Source: Planctomycetota bacterium
GTDB taxonomy: Bacteria > Planctomycetota > Phycisphaerae > SM23-33
Length of the DNA: 45,873 nt
Assembly: GCA_009908915.1 (NCBI GenBank)
Contig: JAAAOJ010000035.1
Location: forward strand, 1 to 45,873
Direction of reading: 5' to 3'
Shown one piece after another: positions 8,781-17,796 of this stretch (position 1 is its first letter; each line of letters starts with the position of its first letter). The notes under the pieces are model-generated. The model was not told the origin of the DNA, did no database searches, and saw only the letters and a program-made list of their open reading frames with translations. Position numbers and translations under genes: made by a program.

Positions 8781-10154
8781 TCAGGCCTTCTTCTCCTCAC
8801 GCGGCATCTGGGCCTTGCCCAGGCGGATCAACTGCACCAGCGGGATGCTCGCCGGGCAGACATACGCACAGCAGCCGCACTCGACGCAACTGAAGGCGTG
8901 ATACCGCTTGGCGATGTCCCACTGCTTGTTCCGGCTGGCCAGGGCCAGCCGCGACGGCACTAGGTTCATCGGGCAGGCGTCGACGCATCGGCCGCAACGC
9001 ACGCAGTGCGTCTCGCGGGCCTTGGCGACGTCGTCCTCGGTCAACACGGTAATGCCGCTCGTGCCTTTGGTGACGGGGTAATCCCGGCTGCCGATCGTGA
9101 ATCCCATCATCGGCCCGCCGGCGATGATGCGGGCGGCGCCATCCTTCAGGCCGCCGGCGAAGTCGATCAGCTCACCGTAGGTCACGCCGATCGGCGCGAG
9201 GACGTTGCGGGGCTTGACGATGCCGTGGCCCGTGACGGTCACAACGCGGTGCGTCAGCGGCTTGCCTCGCAAAACGGCGCGGGCGATGGAGGCGGCCGTG
9301 CCGACATTGACCACTACCACGCCGACGTCCAGCGGCAGCCCGCCGCCCGGGATGGTTCGGCCGAGGGCGGCCTGGACGGTCTGCTTCTCGCCGCCCTGGG
9401 GATACTTGGTCCGCAGTTCGACGATTCCGACGTCGGTGCCCTTGGCGGCCTTGCCGAGCGTATCGATGGCGAGCGGCTTGTTGTCTTCGACGGCAATGAC
9501 CACGTTGCGGGCGCCACAGGCGTGGGCGGCGAGCATCGCACCGGAGACCACCGGCCCCGGGGCCTCGACCATCATGCGGTAGTCGGCCGTCAGGTACGGC
9601 TCGCACTCGCAGCCGTTGACGAGGACCGTGTCGATCGGCTTGTCGTCGTTGCGGCGGAGCTTTACGTGCGTGGGGAAGCCCGCGCCGCCGAGCCCGACGA
9701 GTCCGGCGGCCCGGACGGCCTCGACGATTGCCTCGGGGCTGTGCTGGCTGAGGCCGCTGGTCGGCCAGTCGCCGCCGAGAATATCCTTCAGCAGCGCCTT
9801 GCCGGCGAGTTCCTGCGCGTCGGCGGCCTTGATGGGAATCGCCTGCATGTGTCGGCCGTTGGGGATGGTCACGGCCGAGGGCATGGCGGTCGTGCCGGTG
9901 ATCGATGCGTGGACCGGTGCGGAGACGAAGGCGTCGGCCTGACCGATGGTCTCGCCGAGGGCGACCTCCTGGCGCGGCTTGGTCCGTGCGCTGCAGGGAG
10001 CTCCGATGTGCTGCAGCAGCGGAATCTTGACCCGGGCGGGGGTGGGCAGTACCTCGATAACGGCGTCGGCGGCAAGGCCCTTTCGCTCGGGTGGGTGAAT
10101 GCCGTGCCTAAAGGTCCGCTTGCCGCTTGTGGGTGTTGTAGTCGCCATCGCCAT
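8781..10154 (-). CDS. rnfC: Rnf complex NADH-binding iron-sulfur subunit RnfC
   Basis: RnfC is the cytoplasmic subunit that exchanges electrons with NAD(H). The 457-aa protein starts with FRHGIHPPERK, has the glycine-rich nucleotide/FMN tract GLVGLGGAGFPTHVK, and the segment VNGCECEPYLTADYRMM. The two 4Fe-4S motifs CVRCGRCVDACP and CVECGCCAYVCP are in the last 80 residues. Length is normal for bacterial RnfC without the long Ala/Lys-rich tail seen in gamma-proteobacteria. The start overlaps the end of the upstream small gene by 47 bp; a Met two codons later is also possible. Confidence 0.96.
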   Translation of the reverse strand: MAMATTTPTSGKRTFRHGIHPPERKGLAADAVIEVLPTPARVKIPLLQHIGAPCSARTKPRQEVALGETIGQADAFVSAPVHASITGTTAMPSAVTIPNGRHMQAIPIKAADAQELAGKALLKDILGGDWPTSGLSQHSPEAIVEAVRAAGLVGLGGAGFPTHVKLRRNDDKPIDTVLVNGCECEPYLTADYRMMVEAPGPVVSGAMLAAHACGARNVVIAVEDNKPLAIDTLGKAAKGTDVGIVELRTKYPQGGEKQTVQAALGRTIPGGGLPLDVGVVVVNVGTAASIARAVLRGKPLTHRVVTVTGHGIVKPRNVLAPIGVTYGELIDFAGGLKDGAARIIAGGPMMGFTIGSRDYPVTKGTSGITVLTEDDVAKARETHCVRCGRCVDACPMNLVPSRLALASRNKQWDIAKRYHAFSCVECGCCAYVCPASIPLVQLIRLGKAQMPREEKKA

Positions 10155-10515
10155 GTGGTTCGATAGACTCCGATGTGTCTACTTTGTAAGGATTGGCCGC
10201 ATCGTTCGTTGTCCTCGGCAGCACGACGCGCCCCAGCAGGATCGCGGCGAGAAGCCCTGCGGCCAAGCCGGCAATCGCGCCGGCCACGCGCCCGTGACCC
10301 GGTCCGCCGATCAACGAGCCGATCACCGCCGCTGCCAGCGGCAGCAGAAACGCCACCATGGCCGGCACCACGAAACGCAGCCCCGCCAGGCCGTCGGCGG
10401 GAGGTTCGGCGCCGCCCGCGCATCCGGGACAACCACCGTCACAACTGGCCGGGTCGCGCCGACCATCCTTGTCCGTCGGGCAGGTCGCCCGCGATCTGTC
10501 CTGTTCGTTCGCCAT
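10108..10515 (-). CDS. Small Cys-rich two-helix membrane protein at head of rnf operon
   Basis: A 135-aa product with ATG at 10515. The N-terminus is hydrophilic and carries four cysteines (ATCP and CDGGCPGC). It is followed by two hydrophobic helices (about residues 47-72 and 80-100) and a polar tail. This layout resembles RseC-family proteins, which often precede rnf genes and were linked to SoxR reduction, but sequence identity cannot be judged by eye. It is transcribed from the promoter at 10562-10590 and overlaps rnfC. It could bind a metal or take part in assembly of the complex; this is inference from position. Confidence 0.65.
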   Translation of the reverse strand: MANEQDRSRATCPTDKDGRRDPASCDGGCPGCAGGAEPPADGLAGLRFVVPAMVAFLLPLAAAVIGSLIGGPGHGRVAGAIAGLAAGLLAAILLGRVVLPRTTNDAANPYKVDTSESIEPHGDGDYNTHKRQADL

Positions 10516-10561
10516 CGCCTGATTGTACAGAGTCCAACCGGCTGCAGGCAAAGAAAGCGGG

Positions 10562-10590
10562 ACTATAGCAGATGCCTCCGGAGGTGTAAA
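10562..10590 (-). promoter_or_regulatory. Sigma70-type promoter of the rnf operon
   Basis: On the minus strand TTTACA (10590-10585) and TATAGT (10567-10562) are separated by exactly 17 bp. This predicts a transcript start near 10555, about 40 nt before the first gene of the rnf operon. It is back to back with the ispD promoter, with the two -35 elements only 5 bp apart. Confidence 0.65.
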
Positions 10591-10595
10591 GGGCG

Positions 10596-10624
10596 TTGCG
10601 GGGCGCCCAGAGCTTCACTAGGAT
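10596..10624 (+). promoter_or_regulatory. Sigma70-type promoter of ispD
   Basis: TTGCGG at 10596-10601 and TAGGAT at 10619-10624 are separated by 17 bp. The predicted start lies about 30 nt before the ispD ATG. The -35 is adjacent to that of the divergent rnf promoter. Confidence 0.5.
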
Positions 10625-10660
10625 AGGTCCCGGATTTGCAATTCAAGGAAGGAAACACCG

Positions 10661-11398
10661 ATGGCCAAAGCAGCGGCAATCATTCCGGCGGCCGGCCGCG
10701 GCAGCCGATTCGGCGGCCCGCGGAACAAGATTTTCGAGACATTGGGCAGCCAGCCGATGTTCCTGCGGACGCTGGAAGCCTTCACGTCGCGCGACGACGT
10801 CGTCCAGACGCTGCTGGCCGTCAGTCCCGACGACGCGCCCACCGTCAAGGAACGCTACGGCGGGAACCTCGGCTTCATGGGCGTAACGGTTGTCGAGGGC
10901 GGCGCGAGCCGCAGTGAATCCATCCGTAATGCCATGGCCCTGGTGCGCGACGAGGTCGACCTGGTGGCCATTCACGACGCGGCCCGGCCGTGCATCGCCC
11001 AGCCGTGGATCGACGCCGTCTTCGCCAAGGCCGCCGAGACGGGCGCCGCCATCCTCGCCCAGCCGGTGGTCGGCACGGTCAAACGCGTCGACGACAGCCG
11101 GGCCATCACCGCCACGCTGCCGCGCGACGAATTCTGCGACCTGTGGGAGGCCCAGACGCCGCAGGTCTTCCGGCGCGAGCTGATCGCGCGCGCCTGCGCC
11201 CATGGCGGCCAGGCCACCGACGACGCCGCGCTCGTCGAAGCCCTCGGCGAGACCGTCCACGCCGTGCCCGGCGACGCCCGGAACATCAAGGTTACGACGC
11301 GAGACGACCTGGATGTCGCCCGGGCGATCATCAACCATCTGCCCAAGGGCAAGGAAAACCGTCTGCTGCACCCCTTCCAGGACGACCTGGGCCTGTAG
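10661..11398 (+). CDS. ispD: 2-C-methyl-D-erythritol 4-phosphate cytidylyltransferase IspD
   Basis: IspD couples methylerythritol phosphate to CTP in the non-mevalonate isoprenoid pathway, in the cytoplasm. The 245-aa protein has the nucleotide-binding motif IIPAAGRGSRFGG with Lys at NKIF, the SRSESIRNAM segment, the metal/ribose motif HDAARPC, and the C-terminal substrate tract TDDAALVEALG. Length is normal, with a short extra C-terminal tail (HPFQDDLGL). A strong Shine-Dalgarno (AAGGAAGGAA) precedes the ATG. No other pathway gene is adjacent. Confidence 0.95.
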   Translation: MAKAAAIIPAAGRGSRFGGPRNKIFETLGSQPMFLRTLEAFTSRDDVVQTLLAVSPDDAPTVKERYGGNLGFMGVTVVEGGASRSESIRNAMALVRDEVDLVAIHDAARPCIAQPWIDAVFAKAAETGAAILAQPVVGTVKRVDDSRAITATLPRDEFCDLWEAQTPQVFRRELIARACAHGGQATDDAALVEALGETVHAVPGDARNIKVTTRDDLDVARAIINHLPKGKENRLLHPFQDDLGL

Positions 11399-11537
11399 TT
11401 TTTCCAATGGCTTTGTGCCCACAAACGCGATACGATCCCCCGTAGCACGTTTACAAAGCTGTCGCTGCCGCGGCCGGGGGTTGTTTGCCGATCAGATCTG
11501 AGACAGTTGAGCTTCGTTTGCCATGAAAGGGCTTGCC

Positions 11538-12551
11538 ATGAAACGCGCCATCCTCTCCGTCCTGATCGCCTGCCTCCTGACAACCCTCCCGCTGGGTTGC
11601 GGCCGAAAGCGAAAGGAAGACAACCCCGGCAGCGAACCACGTTATCTTCTGGAACTGAAATGGCCGGCCGGAACGTACGACGTCGACGCCGACGTGACGC
11701 TTGACCAGAAAATCGATGCCGACCAGATGGACGCGAATATCGTCTTCACGATGAACATGGACGGTGAGATGCAGGCCAATCCCGCCGACGAGGCCAATCA
11801 CCGCAAACTGGCTGTCATGATTACCAGCATGAAGGGCAAGTTCGCAGGCATGCCAATGGTGGGTGATCTCAGTTTCGATACGACCCGGCCTGCACCAAAG
11901 CAGGCACCGCAGCCCGGCATGAGCGAGCGTCCGGCTGCGATGATGCACCGCATGATGTCGGATGTCTGCACCAAGCCTTTCACCATAACGGTCGACGCCG
12001 ACTGGAATGTCATCTCGCGCGGGGGGATGGAGAACCTTTCGCCGATGCTGCAGGAGAACCCGGCCTTCGACCGCCTCGGCGAGCAGACGTGGCTGGACGT
12101 GGCCCAGCTCCTGCCGGACCACCCGGTGGGGAAAGGGGCGGTGTGGCATAACATGATACGTCGCGACGTGCCGCCCGGTGGCATGGTCGAGATCGACGCC
12201 GAGTGCGAGCTCACCGACATCCGTGATACATCCCACGGCAAAGTTGCCGTCATCGCCTACACCGGCTACATCGACGATGCGTCGATGCAAACGCCGGATG
12301 CAAACATCGATTCGATGGACATGGAGATTCGCGGCGAGCTTCACTTCACTATCGATGGGGGCTATCCGCTAAGCGACCACAGCAGTTTCACCGCCGACAT
12401 CGACGCCTCGTCTCAGGGCCGGGACATGGAGATCGAACTCAAAGGCGAAGCCACCACCGTCATGACACGGCAGGCATCGGCATCGGGGCCGGAACGTCCG
12501 ACCGAGGCGGAAGACGAGATGCCGGCGGCGGCGGAATCCGATGACGAATAG
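11538..12551 (+). CDS. Putative lipoprotein of unknown function
   Basis: The ATG at 11538 is preferred because AAAGGG precedes it and it starts the signal peptide directly; an in-frame ATG at 11523 adds five residues. The signal peptide ends in LPLGC, an imperfect lipobox with Cys21, followed by a very basic stretch (GRKRK). The mature part (about 310 aa) is mostly beta-rich, with many Asp/Met residues, and ends in an acidic Ala/Glu tail. It resembles planctomycete lipoproteins of the DUF6263 type in layout, but I cannot confirm the family. No coupled neighbour. Confidence 0.8.
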   Translation: MKRAILSVLIACLLTTLPLGCGRKRKEDNPGSEPRYLLELKWPAGTYDVDADVTLDQKIDADQMDANIVFTMNMDGEMQANPADEANHRKLAVMITSMKGKFAGMPMVGDLSFDTTRPAPKQAPQPGMSERPAAMMHRMMSDVCTKPFTITVDADWNVISRGGMENLSPMLQENPAFDRLGEQTWLDVAQLLPDHPVGKGAVWHNMIRRDVPPGGMVEIDAECELTDIRDTSHGKVAVIAYTGYIDDASMQTPDANIDSMDMEIRGELHFTIDGGYPLSDHSSFTADIDASSQGRDMEIELKGEATTVMTRQASASGPERPTEAEDEMPAAAESDDE

Positions 12552-13135
12552 GTCCCGGCCGACCAGCGGCGTCAAGGCGCCCTTATCGGGGCTTGACCTT
12601 TCGCACGTATCGTCCCCCACGCTGACGCGTGGGGCCATTGGCCACCGCCCCTTCCGGGGCTGACAACCAGGCTCTGTTTGAGACGTTGCGCGGGCTGGAA
12701 GCCCGCGTCACGGGCAAATATGGCCTTTGCAGACAGACCGTAGCAAATCTTCGGCCAATGGAGTCTCTTCGCCTCTGCCGAAAAATGTCGCACGCGTCAT
12801 TTCGCCCGACAAACCCTATTGACGCTTCCCTCAACACTCCGCGGAAGTGCTGATCAGCACCATTTTCGTGACATAATATCTTTGCTTGTGTCGCAGAATC
12901 GTGCTGATTGCCCGTCCATTTGACTTTTGAGGGAGGCGTCCCTATTAGCAATAGCGATTGGCTCTATTAGCAGAAATGCATTTCTTTTTGTGATGACAGT
13001 AGCGAAACTGTTTGGTCACTGACGTGTCGGAAATCGCCCGTGCGGCGGCACTTCCACCTCTGCCGTCGCGAATCCATCGAGCATTGCCGACGTGAACCCG
13101 CGGCCTGGCCGCACGAAACCAGCTAAAGGAAAAGG
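12552..13135. other. 584-bp intergenic region with hairpin and mobile element copy
   Basis: No coding frame is convincing. It holds a CGCGGGC/GCCCGCG hairpin (12689-12707) of a type common in repetitive GC-rich sequence, then AT-richer DNA with a 120-bp inverted-repeat element (12821-12940, listed separately), and then the leader of the glutamate synthase gene. A possible outward promoter spans the right end of the element (TTGACT at 12920-12925, 17 bp, TATTAG at 12943-12948). Confidence 0.6.
12821..12940 (-). mobile_element. MITE-like element, copy C
   Basis: A 120-bp element bounded by GACGCTTCCCTCA and TGAGGGAGGCGTC (13-bp inverted repeats, one mismatch). It is flanked on both sides by CCTATT (12815-12820 and 12941-12946), an exact 6-bp direct repeat that looks like a target duplication. 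Read on the minus strand it aligns with the elements at 30439 and 44384 along its whole length, sharing the core TTATGTCACGAAAATGG, but it is the most diverged of the three. It contains its own perfect palindrome GTGCTGATCAGCAC (12847-12860). It is too short to encode a transposase. Confidence 0.85.
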
Positions 13136-13141
13136 ATGACC

Positions 13142-14734
13142 ATGAATCTGCAACAGCCCAACGCCAACGAAGCCACCCGTACCTTCAACCGTTCTAAATC
13201 CGTCGCGCCCGTCTCGGGCATCTGCACGCGTTGCGTCGACGGCTGCCGCGGCGGCTGCGAGACCTGGAAGGCCTCCTTCCGCGGTCGCGAAGTCCTCTAC
13301 CCGGGTCCCTTCGGCACGATGACGGCCGGCGGCGACAAGGACTACCCGGTCGACTACTCGCACCTGAACATCAACGGCTACGCCATGGGCGCCAAGGGCC
13401 TGCCCGAGGGCCAGGACGGCAACCCGGACAACACGCTGTTCCCGCTGGTCGACACCGAGACGCAGTACGGCACGGACAATCCGGTCAAGCTTCGCCTGCC
13501 GGTCTTCACCGGCGCGCTGGGCAGTACGGAGATTGCCCGGGCCAACTGGGAGCACTTCGCCACCGGTGCCGCCGTGGCGGGTATCACGCTCGTCACGGGT
13601 GAGAACGTTTGCGGCATCGACCCCGGCCTCGAGCGCGACAGCAACGGCAAGGTCTCGCGCAGCCCGGAGATGGAACGCCGCGTCGAGATGTTCAAGCGGT
13701 ACTACGACGGCTATGGCGATATGCTGGTGCAGGTCAACGTCGAGGACACACGACTGGGCGTGGCCGACTACGTCATCCAGGAGCTCGGCGTCGAGTGCGT
13801 CGAACTCAAGTGGGGCCAAGGCGCCAAGTGCATCGGCGGCGAGATCCAGGTCCACGACCTCGACCGCGCGCTGGAGTTGCAGAAGCGCGGCTATCTCGTC
13901 ACACCGGACCCGTCGGTCCACGAGAACCAGGAAGCGTTCAAGGACGGCGCGCTGAAACACTTCGAACGTCACAGCCGCTTGGGCTTCATCGACCGCGAAG
14001 AATTCGTGACCACCGTCCAACACCTGCGCGACCTCGGCGCCAAGCGCGTCACGCTCAAGACCGGCGCGTATCCGATGCGCGAGCTGGCGATGGCCATCAA
14101 GTGGGCCTCCGACGCCAAACTCGATCTGCTGACGATTGACGGCGCACCGGGCGGCACGGGCATGAGCCCCTGGCGCATGATGGAAGAGTGGGGCGTCCCG
14201 ACGTTCTACCTCCAGGCGATGGCCTACGAGCTGTGCTGCCACCTCCACGAACACGGCCACTTCGTACCGGACCTGGCGATGGCCGGCGGCTTCAGCAGCG
14301 AAGACCACATCTTCAAGGTCCTCGCGATGGGCGCACCGTTTGTCAAAGCCGTCTGCATGGGCCGGGCGCTGATGATCCCGGGCATGGTCGGCAAGAATAT
14401 CGGCATGTGGATCGAGGAGGGCAACCTGCCGAAGACCGTCAGCGAGTTTGGCACGAAGACCGAAGAGATCTTTATCGGCTACGAACACCTCGTCGACAAG
14501 TACGGCAAGAACGAAGCCGAGACAATGCCCCTCGGCGCCGTCGCCATGTACTGCCTCTGCGACAAGCTCCGTACGGGCCTCCAGCAGATCATGGCCGGCA
14601 GCCGGAACTTCTGCACCCACGTCATCAGCCGCGCCGACCTGATGTCACTGACCCGGGAAGCCGAAGCCATCTCCGGCATCCCCTACGTCATGGACGCGTA
14701 TCGGGACGAAGCCATGGCGATCATCGAAGGCTGA
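13142..14734 (+). CDS. FMN-binding glutamate synthase-type protein
   Basis: The 530-aa protein corresponds to the central FMN and Fe-S part of glutamate synthase (GltB domain), without glutaminase or the C-terminal GXGXG domain. An N-terminal cysteine cluster (Cys28, 31, 35, 39; CTRCVDGCRGGC) precedes the TIM-barrel, with the FMN phosphate tract DGAPGGTGMSPW and the second glycine-rich segment AMAGGFSSEDHI. Such stand-alone proteins occur in archaea and anaerobic bacteria, and may use ammonia or a separate amidotransferase. AAGGAAAAGG serves either ATG 13142 or 13136. No gltD-like partner lies nearby. It is followed by a strong terminator. Confidence 0.88.
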   Translation: MNLQQPNANEATRTFNRSKSVAPVSGICTRCVDGCRGGCETWKASFRGREVLYPGPFGTMTAGGDKDYPVDYSHLNINGYAMGAKGLPEGQDGNPDNTLFPLVDTETQYGTDNPVKLRLPVFTGALGSTEIARANWEHFATGAAVAGITLVTGENVCGIDPGLERDSNGKVSRSPEMERRVEMFKRYYDGYGDMLVQVNVEDTRLGVADYVIQELGVECVELKWGQGAKCIGGEIQVHDLDRALELQKRGYLVTPDPSVHENQEAFKDGALKHFERHSRLGFIDREEFVTTVQHLRDLGAKRVTLKTGAYPMRELAMAIKWASDAKLDLLTIDGAPGGTGMSPWRMMEEWGVPTFYLQAMAYELCCHLHEHGHFVPDLAMAGGFSSEDHIFKVLAMGAPFVKAVCMGRALMIPGMVGKNIGMWIEEGNLPKTVSEFGTKTEEIFIGYEHLVDKYGKNEAETMPLGAVAMYCLCDKLRTGLQQIMAGSRNFCTHVISRADLMSLTREAEAISGIPYVMDAYRDEAMAIIEG

Positions 14735-14764
14735 TCTCCCAACCAGCCGACGAATCGCCATCGA

Positions 14765-14794
14765 AAAAAGCCCGGGTGACGCTCCCGGGCTTTT
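14765..14794 (+). terminator. Rho-independent terminator after the glutamate synthase gene
   Basis: AAAAGCCCGGG and CCCGGGCTTTT form a perfect stem around the loop TGACGCT, with a T-run on one side and an A-run on the other. It sits 30 bp after the stop codon and could act in both directions. Confidence 0.9.
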
Positions 14795-14947
14795 GCATGC
14801 GCCGAACTCGCCGTCGACGACCAAGCCGGTCGCCCCGCACAGGGGGCCTTCTTCGTCGACAGTGTCCAGACGCGACCACGATGGCCGCGAGACGCCTAAC
14901 CCGTCCGGGTGCGAGACGAACACCGCAACCGCCGCCGACGCTGCCGC

Positions 14948-14976
14948 TTGCCTTCGCCCCGTCATTGCGCTACAAT
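14948..14976 (+). promoter_or_regulatory. Sigma70-type promoter of alaS
   Basis: TTGCCT (14948-14953) and TACAAT (14971-14976) are spaced by 17 bp. The predicted start is about 25 nt before the alaS ATG, which gives a short leader with GAGG as the Shine-Dalgarno. Confidence 0.65.
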
Positions 14977-15007
14977 CCGCCCTTTCCAGAACCTTTACGA
15001 GGCCACC

Positions 15008-17713
15008 ATGAGCAAGACGTGCAACGATATCCGACGCGAGTTCATCGAATTCTTCGAGAAGCGCGACCACCGCATGATCCACAGCAGTTCGCTGCTTTCG
15101 GCGAACGACGCGACGTTGCTGTTCGCCAACGCCGGCATGAACCAGTTCAAGCCGATCTTCCTCGGTACGGAGACCCGCGACTACACCCGGGCCGTCAACA
15201 CCCAGAAGTGCATCCGCGCCGGCGGCAAACACAACGACCTCGAAGACGTCGGCCGCGACTGCTACCACCACACGTTCTTCGAGATGCTCGGCAACTGGAG
15301 CTTCGGCGACTACTTCAAGGAAGACGCCATCCGCTGGGCGTGGACGCTGCTGACGGAGGTCTGGCAGCTCCCCAAGGACCGCCTCCACGCGACGGTCTTC
15401 GAGGGCGATCCCGCCGACGGCCTGGACCCGGACGAAGATGCCCGCAAACTCTGGCAGCGCGTCACCGACATTGACCCCAGCCACATCCACGACGGCAACA
15501 CGAAGGACAACTTCTGGGAGATGGGCGAGACCGGCCCGTGCGGCCCGTGCAGCGAAATCCACATCGACCTCACGCCGATGAAGTCCGGGGCCGACCTCGT
15601 CAACGCCGGCGACGCCCGCGTGATCGAAATATGGAACCTTGTGTTCATCCAGTTCAACCGCGACGCATCCGGCACACTTGCGCCCCTGCCGGCCCAGCAC
15701 GTGGACACCGGCATGGGCCTGGAACGCATCTGCGCCGTCCTGCAGGGCAAGAAGAGCAACTACGCCACCGACCTGTTCACGCCGATCATCGAGCAGGTCG
15801 AGACGCTCACCCAGCATGTCTACGGCAGCGACAGCGACCTGCCCGACCGTTTCGACGTCACCGACGAGACCCGCCTCGGCGACGTGGCCATGCGCGTCAT
15901 CGCCGATCACATCCGCACGCTGACCTTCGCCATCACCGACGGCATCCTGCCGGGCAACGAGGGGCGCGGGTATGTCCTGCGGAGCGTTCTGCGGCGCGCG
16001 GCGGGCTTCGGCCGACAGCACCTCGGCATCGAGGGCGAATTCCTCCACACGCTGGTGCCGACCGTCGTGAAGATGATGAAGGATGCCTTCCCCGAACTCG
16101 CCAAGCGCGAGGCCTACGTCATCGAGACCATCCGCGGCGAGGAAGAGAGCTTCGGCGAGACGCTCGACCGCGGCCTGCAGTTGTTTGAAAAGACCGTCGA
16201 GACGGTCCGCCAGAACGGCGGGCGGGAGATTTCCGGCGAGGACGCCTTCGAGCTTCACGCGACATACGGCTTCCCAATCACGCTGACGACGCTGATGGCC
16301 GAGAAGTCCGGCCTGCGCGTCGACGAGGCCGGCTACGAGGAGGCCATGGAACGCCACCGCGAGACCTCCTCGGCCGGTTCGGACAGCAAGTTCAAGGCCG
16401 ACGCCGTGGTGGGCCTGCCCGCCACCGATGACTCGGCGAAGTTCACCGAGGAGTCGGTCGGCGCGACCGTGCAGGGCTGGGTCAAGGACGACCGATACGT
16501 CACCGACGGCGAGCTGACGGAGAACGACCAGGCCGGGCTCGTGTTGGACAAGACAAACTTCTACGGCGAGTCGGGCGGCCAGATCGGCGACATCGGTACA
16601 ATCATGGGCGACATGGGCGTCTTCGTCGTCGAGGACACGCAGCTTGCCGGCCAGTGCGTCTTGCACGTGGGCTACGTGAAACGCGGCAGGGTCCGGCCGG
16701 GCGACATGGTCAACACCTCGTTGTGCGAGTGTCGCATGGACACCATGCGCAACCACTCGGCGACGCACATGCTCAACTGGGCGCTGCGAAAGGTGCTCGA
16801 CCCCGAGGGCGAGAGCCTCAACCAGGCCGGCAGCGTCGTCGACGACGAACGCCTGCGGTTCGACTTCACCCACAACCGGGCCGTGAGCCCTGAGCAACTG
16901 GCCCGGGTCGAAAAGCACGTCAACGACTTCGTGCTCGCCGATGCGGAGATCACCGCCGAATTCATGCCGCTCGACGAGGCCAGAAAGCTCCCCGGCGCGC
17001 GCGCCGTCTTCGGCGAGAAGTACCCCGACCCCGTCCGCGTGATCACCATGGGTGGCGAGGGCGGACCGACGTGCGTCGAGTTCTGCGGCGGCACGCACCT
17101 GTCGCGCACCATCCAGGTCGGGGCGTTCAAGATCGTCGGCGAGGAATCCGTCGCCAAGGGCATCCGGCGCATCACCGCCGTAACCGGGCGCAAGGCCGTC
17201 GAGTGGATGCAGACCGCCGAGGAGGTCCTGCGCGAAACCGGGGCCACGCTGCGGACCGCCATGGACGAGATCCCCGCCCGCGTCGCGGCCATGCAGAAGG
17301 AAATCAAAGACCTCCGCAAGCGTCCGGCGACGGCCGCCGCACCGGCCGGGGTCGCCGGCGAGGAAACCCTCGAAACCGCGGCCGGCAAGGTGGTCATCGG
17401 CCAATGTCCGGTCCCCGATCCCGGGGCCATGCGCAACCTCTGCGACCAGCAACGCCAGAAGGGTGCGGTCGCCGTCTTTATCGGTGCTGCCGACGCCGAA
17501 GAAGGCAAGGTCATGCTGACGGCCATGGTCGATGACGAACTGGCCAGGAGCGGCAAGATCAGAGCCGGCGACTGGGTCAAAGCCGTCGCGCCCGTCGTCG
17601 GTGGCGGCGGGGGCGGCAAGCCCACGCTCGCCCAGGCGGGCGGCAAACAGCCCGACAAGCTCCCCGACGCCCTCGCCGCAGCCAAAGACTTCGCCGCCGA
17701 GAAGCTCGGATAA
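15008..17713 (+). CDS. alaS: Alanyl-tRNA synthetase
   Basis: AlaRS charges tRNA-Ala in the cytoplasm and edits mischarged Ser and Gly. The start at 15008 gives the canonical N-terminus (IRREFIEFFEKRDH) and follows GAGGCCACC; the frame is open further upstream but that part is not conserved. Class II motifs include HHTFFEMLGNWSFGDYFK and the CSEIHIDL segment. The editing site shows HSATHML (His-x3-His) and CVEFCGGTH. The C-terminal DHHA1 domain has VGGGGGGKPTLAQAGG. Length of 901 aa is normal. The opposite strand has a long antisense frame that is only a codon-bias shadow. Confidence 0.98.
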   Translation: MSKTCNDIRREFIEFFEKRDHRMIHSSSLLSANDATLLFANAGMNQFKPIFLGTETRDYTRAVNTQKCIRAGGKHNDLEDVGRDCYHHTFFEMLGNWSFGDYFKEDAIRWAWTLLTEVWQLPKDRLHATVFEGDPADGLDPDEDARKLWQRVTDIDPSHIHDGNTKDNFWEMGETGPCGPCSEIHIDLTPMKSGADLVNAGDARVIEIWNLVFIQFNRDASGTLAPLPAQHVDTGMGLERICAVLQGKKSNYATDLFTPIIEQVETLTQHVYGSDSDLPDRFDVTDETRLGDVAMRVIADHIRTLTFAITDGILPGNEGRGYVLRSVLRRAAGFGRQHLGIEGEFLHTLVPTVVKMMKDAFPELAKREAYVIETIRGEEESFGETLDRGLQLFEKTVETVRQNGGREISGEDAFELHATYGFPITLTTLMAEKSGLRVDEAGYEEAMERHRETSSAGSDSKFKADAVVGLPATDDSAKFTEESVGATVQGWVKDDRYVTDGELTENDQAGLVLDKTNFYGESGGQIGDIGTIMGDMGVFVVEDTQLAGQCVLHVGYVKRGRVRPGDMVNTSLCECRMDTMRNHSATHMLNWALRKVLDPEGESLNQAGSVVDDERLRFDFTHNRAVSPEQLARVEKHVNDFVLADAEITAEFMPLDEARKLPGARAVFGEKYPDPVRVITMGGEGGPTCVEFCGGTHLSRTIQVGAFKIVGEESVAKGIRRITAVTGRKAVEWMQTAEEVLRETGATLRTAMDEIPARVAAMQKEIKDLRKRPATAAAPAGVAGEETLETAAGKVVIGQCPVPDPGAMRNLCDQQRQKGAVAVFIGAADAEEGKVMLTAMVDDELARSGKIRAGDWVKAVAPVVGGGGGGKPTLAQAGGKQPDKLPDALAAAKDFAAEKLG

Positions 17714-17774
17714 GAGAAGGGCCTGAGATACTGAGGCCTGAGGGCCTGAGATGATGCGCCCGAGTGACTGGTAG

Positions 17775-17796
17775 GGTGCGTAACTTGTGACGCACC
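17775..17796. repeat. GGTGCGT/ACGCACC hairpin
   Basis: GGTGCGT AACTTGTG ACGCACC forms a 7-bp stem 62 bp after alaS. It resembles the TAGGGTGCGT repeats scattered in many genomes. Just upstream the 12-mer AGGGCCTGAGAT occurs twice (about 17718 and 17740). It may terminate alaS, though no T-run follows. Confidence 0.5.

Noticed and set aside
14645..17452. A 935-codon open frame antisense to alaS
   Set aside because: It mirrors a strongly conserved gene, has Asp/Val/Leu-biased composition and no start site; it is a codon-usage shadow of GC-rich DNA.
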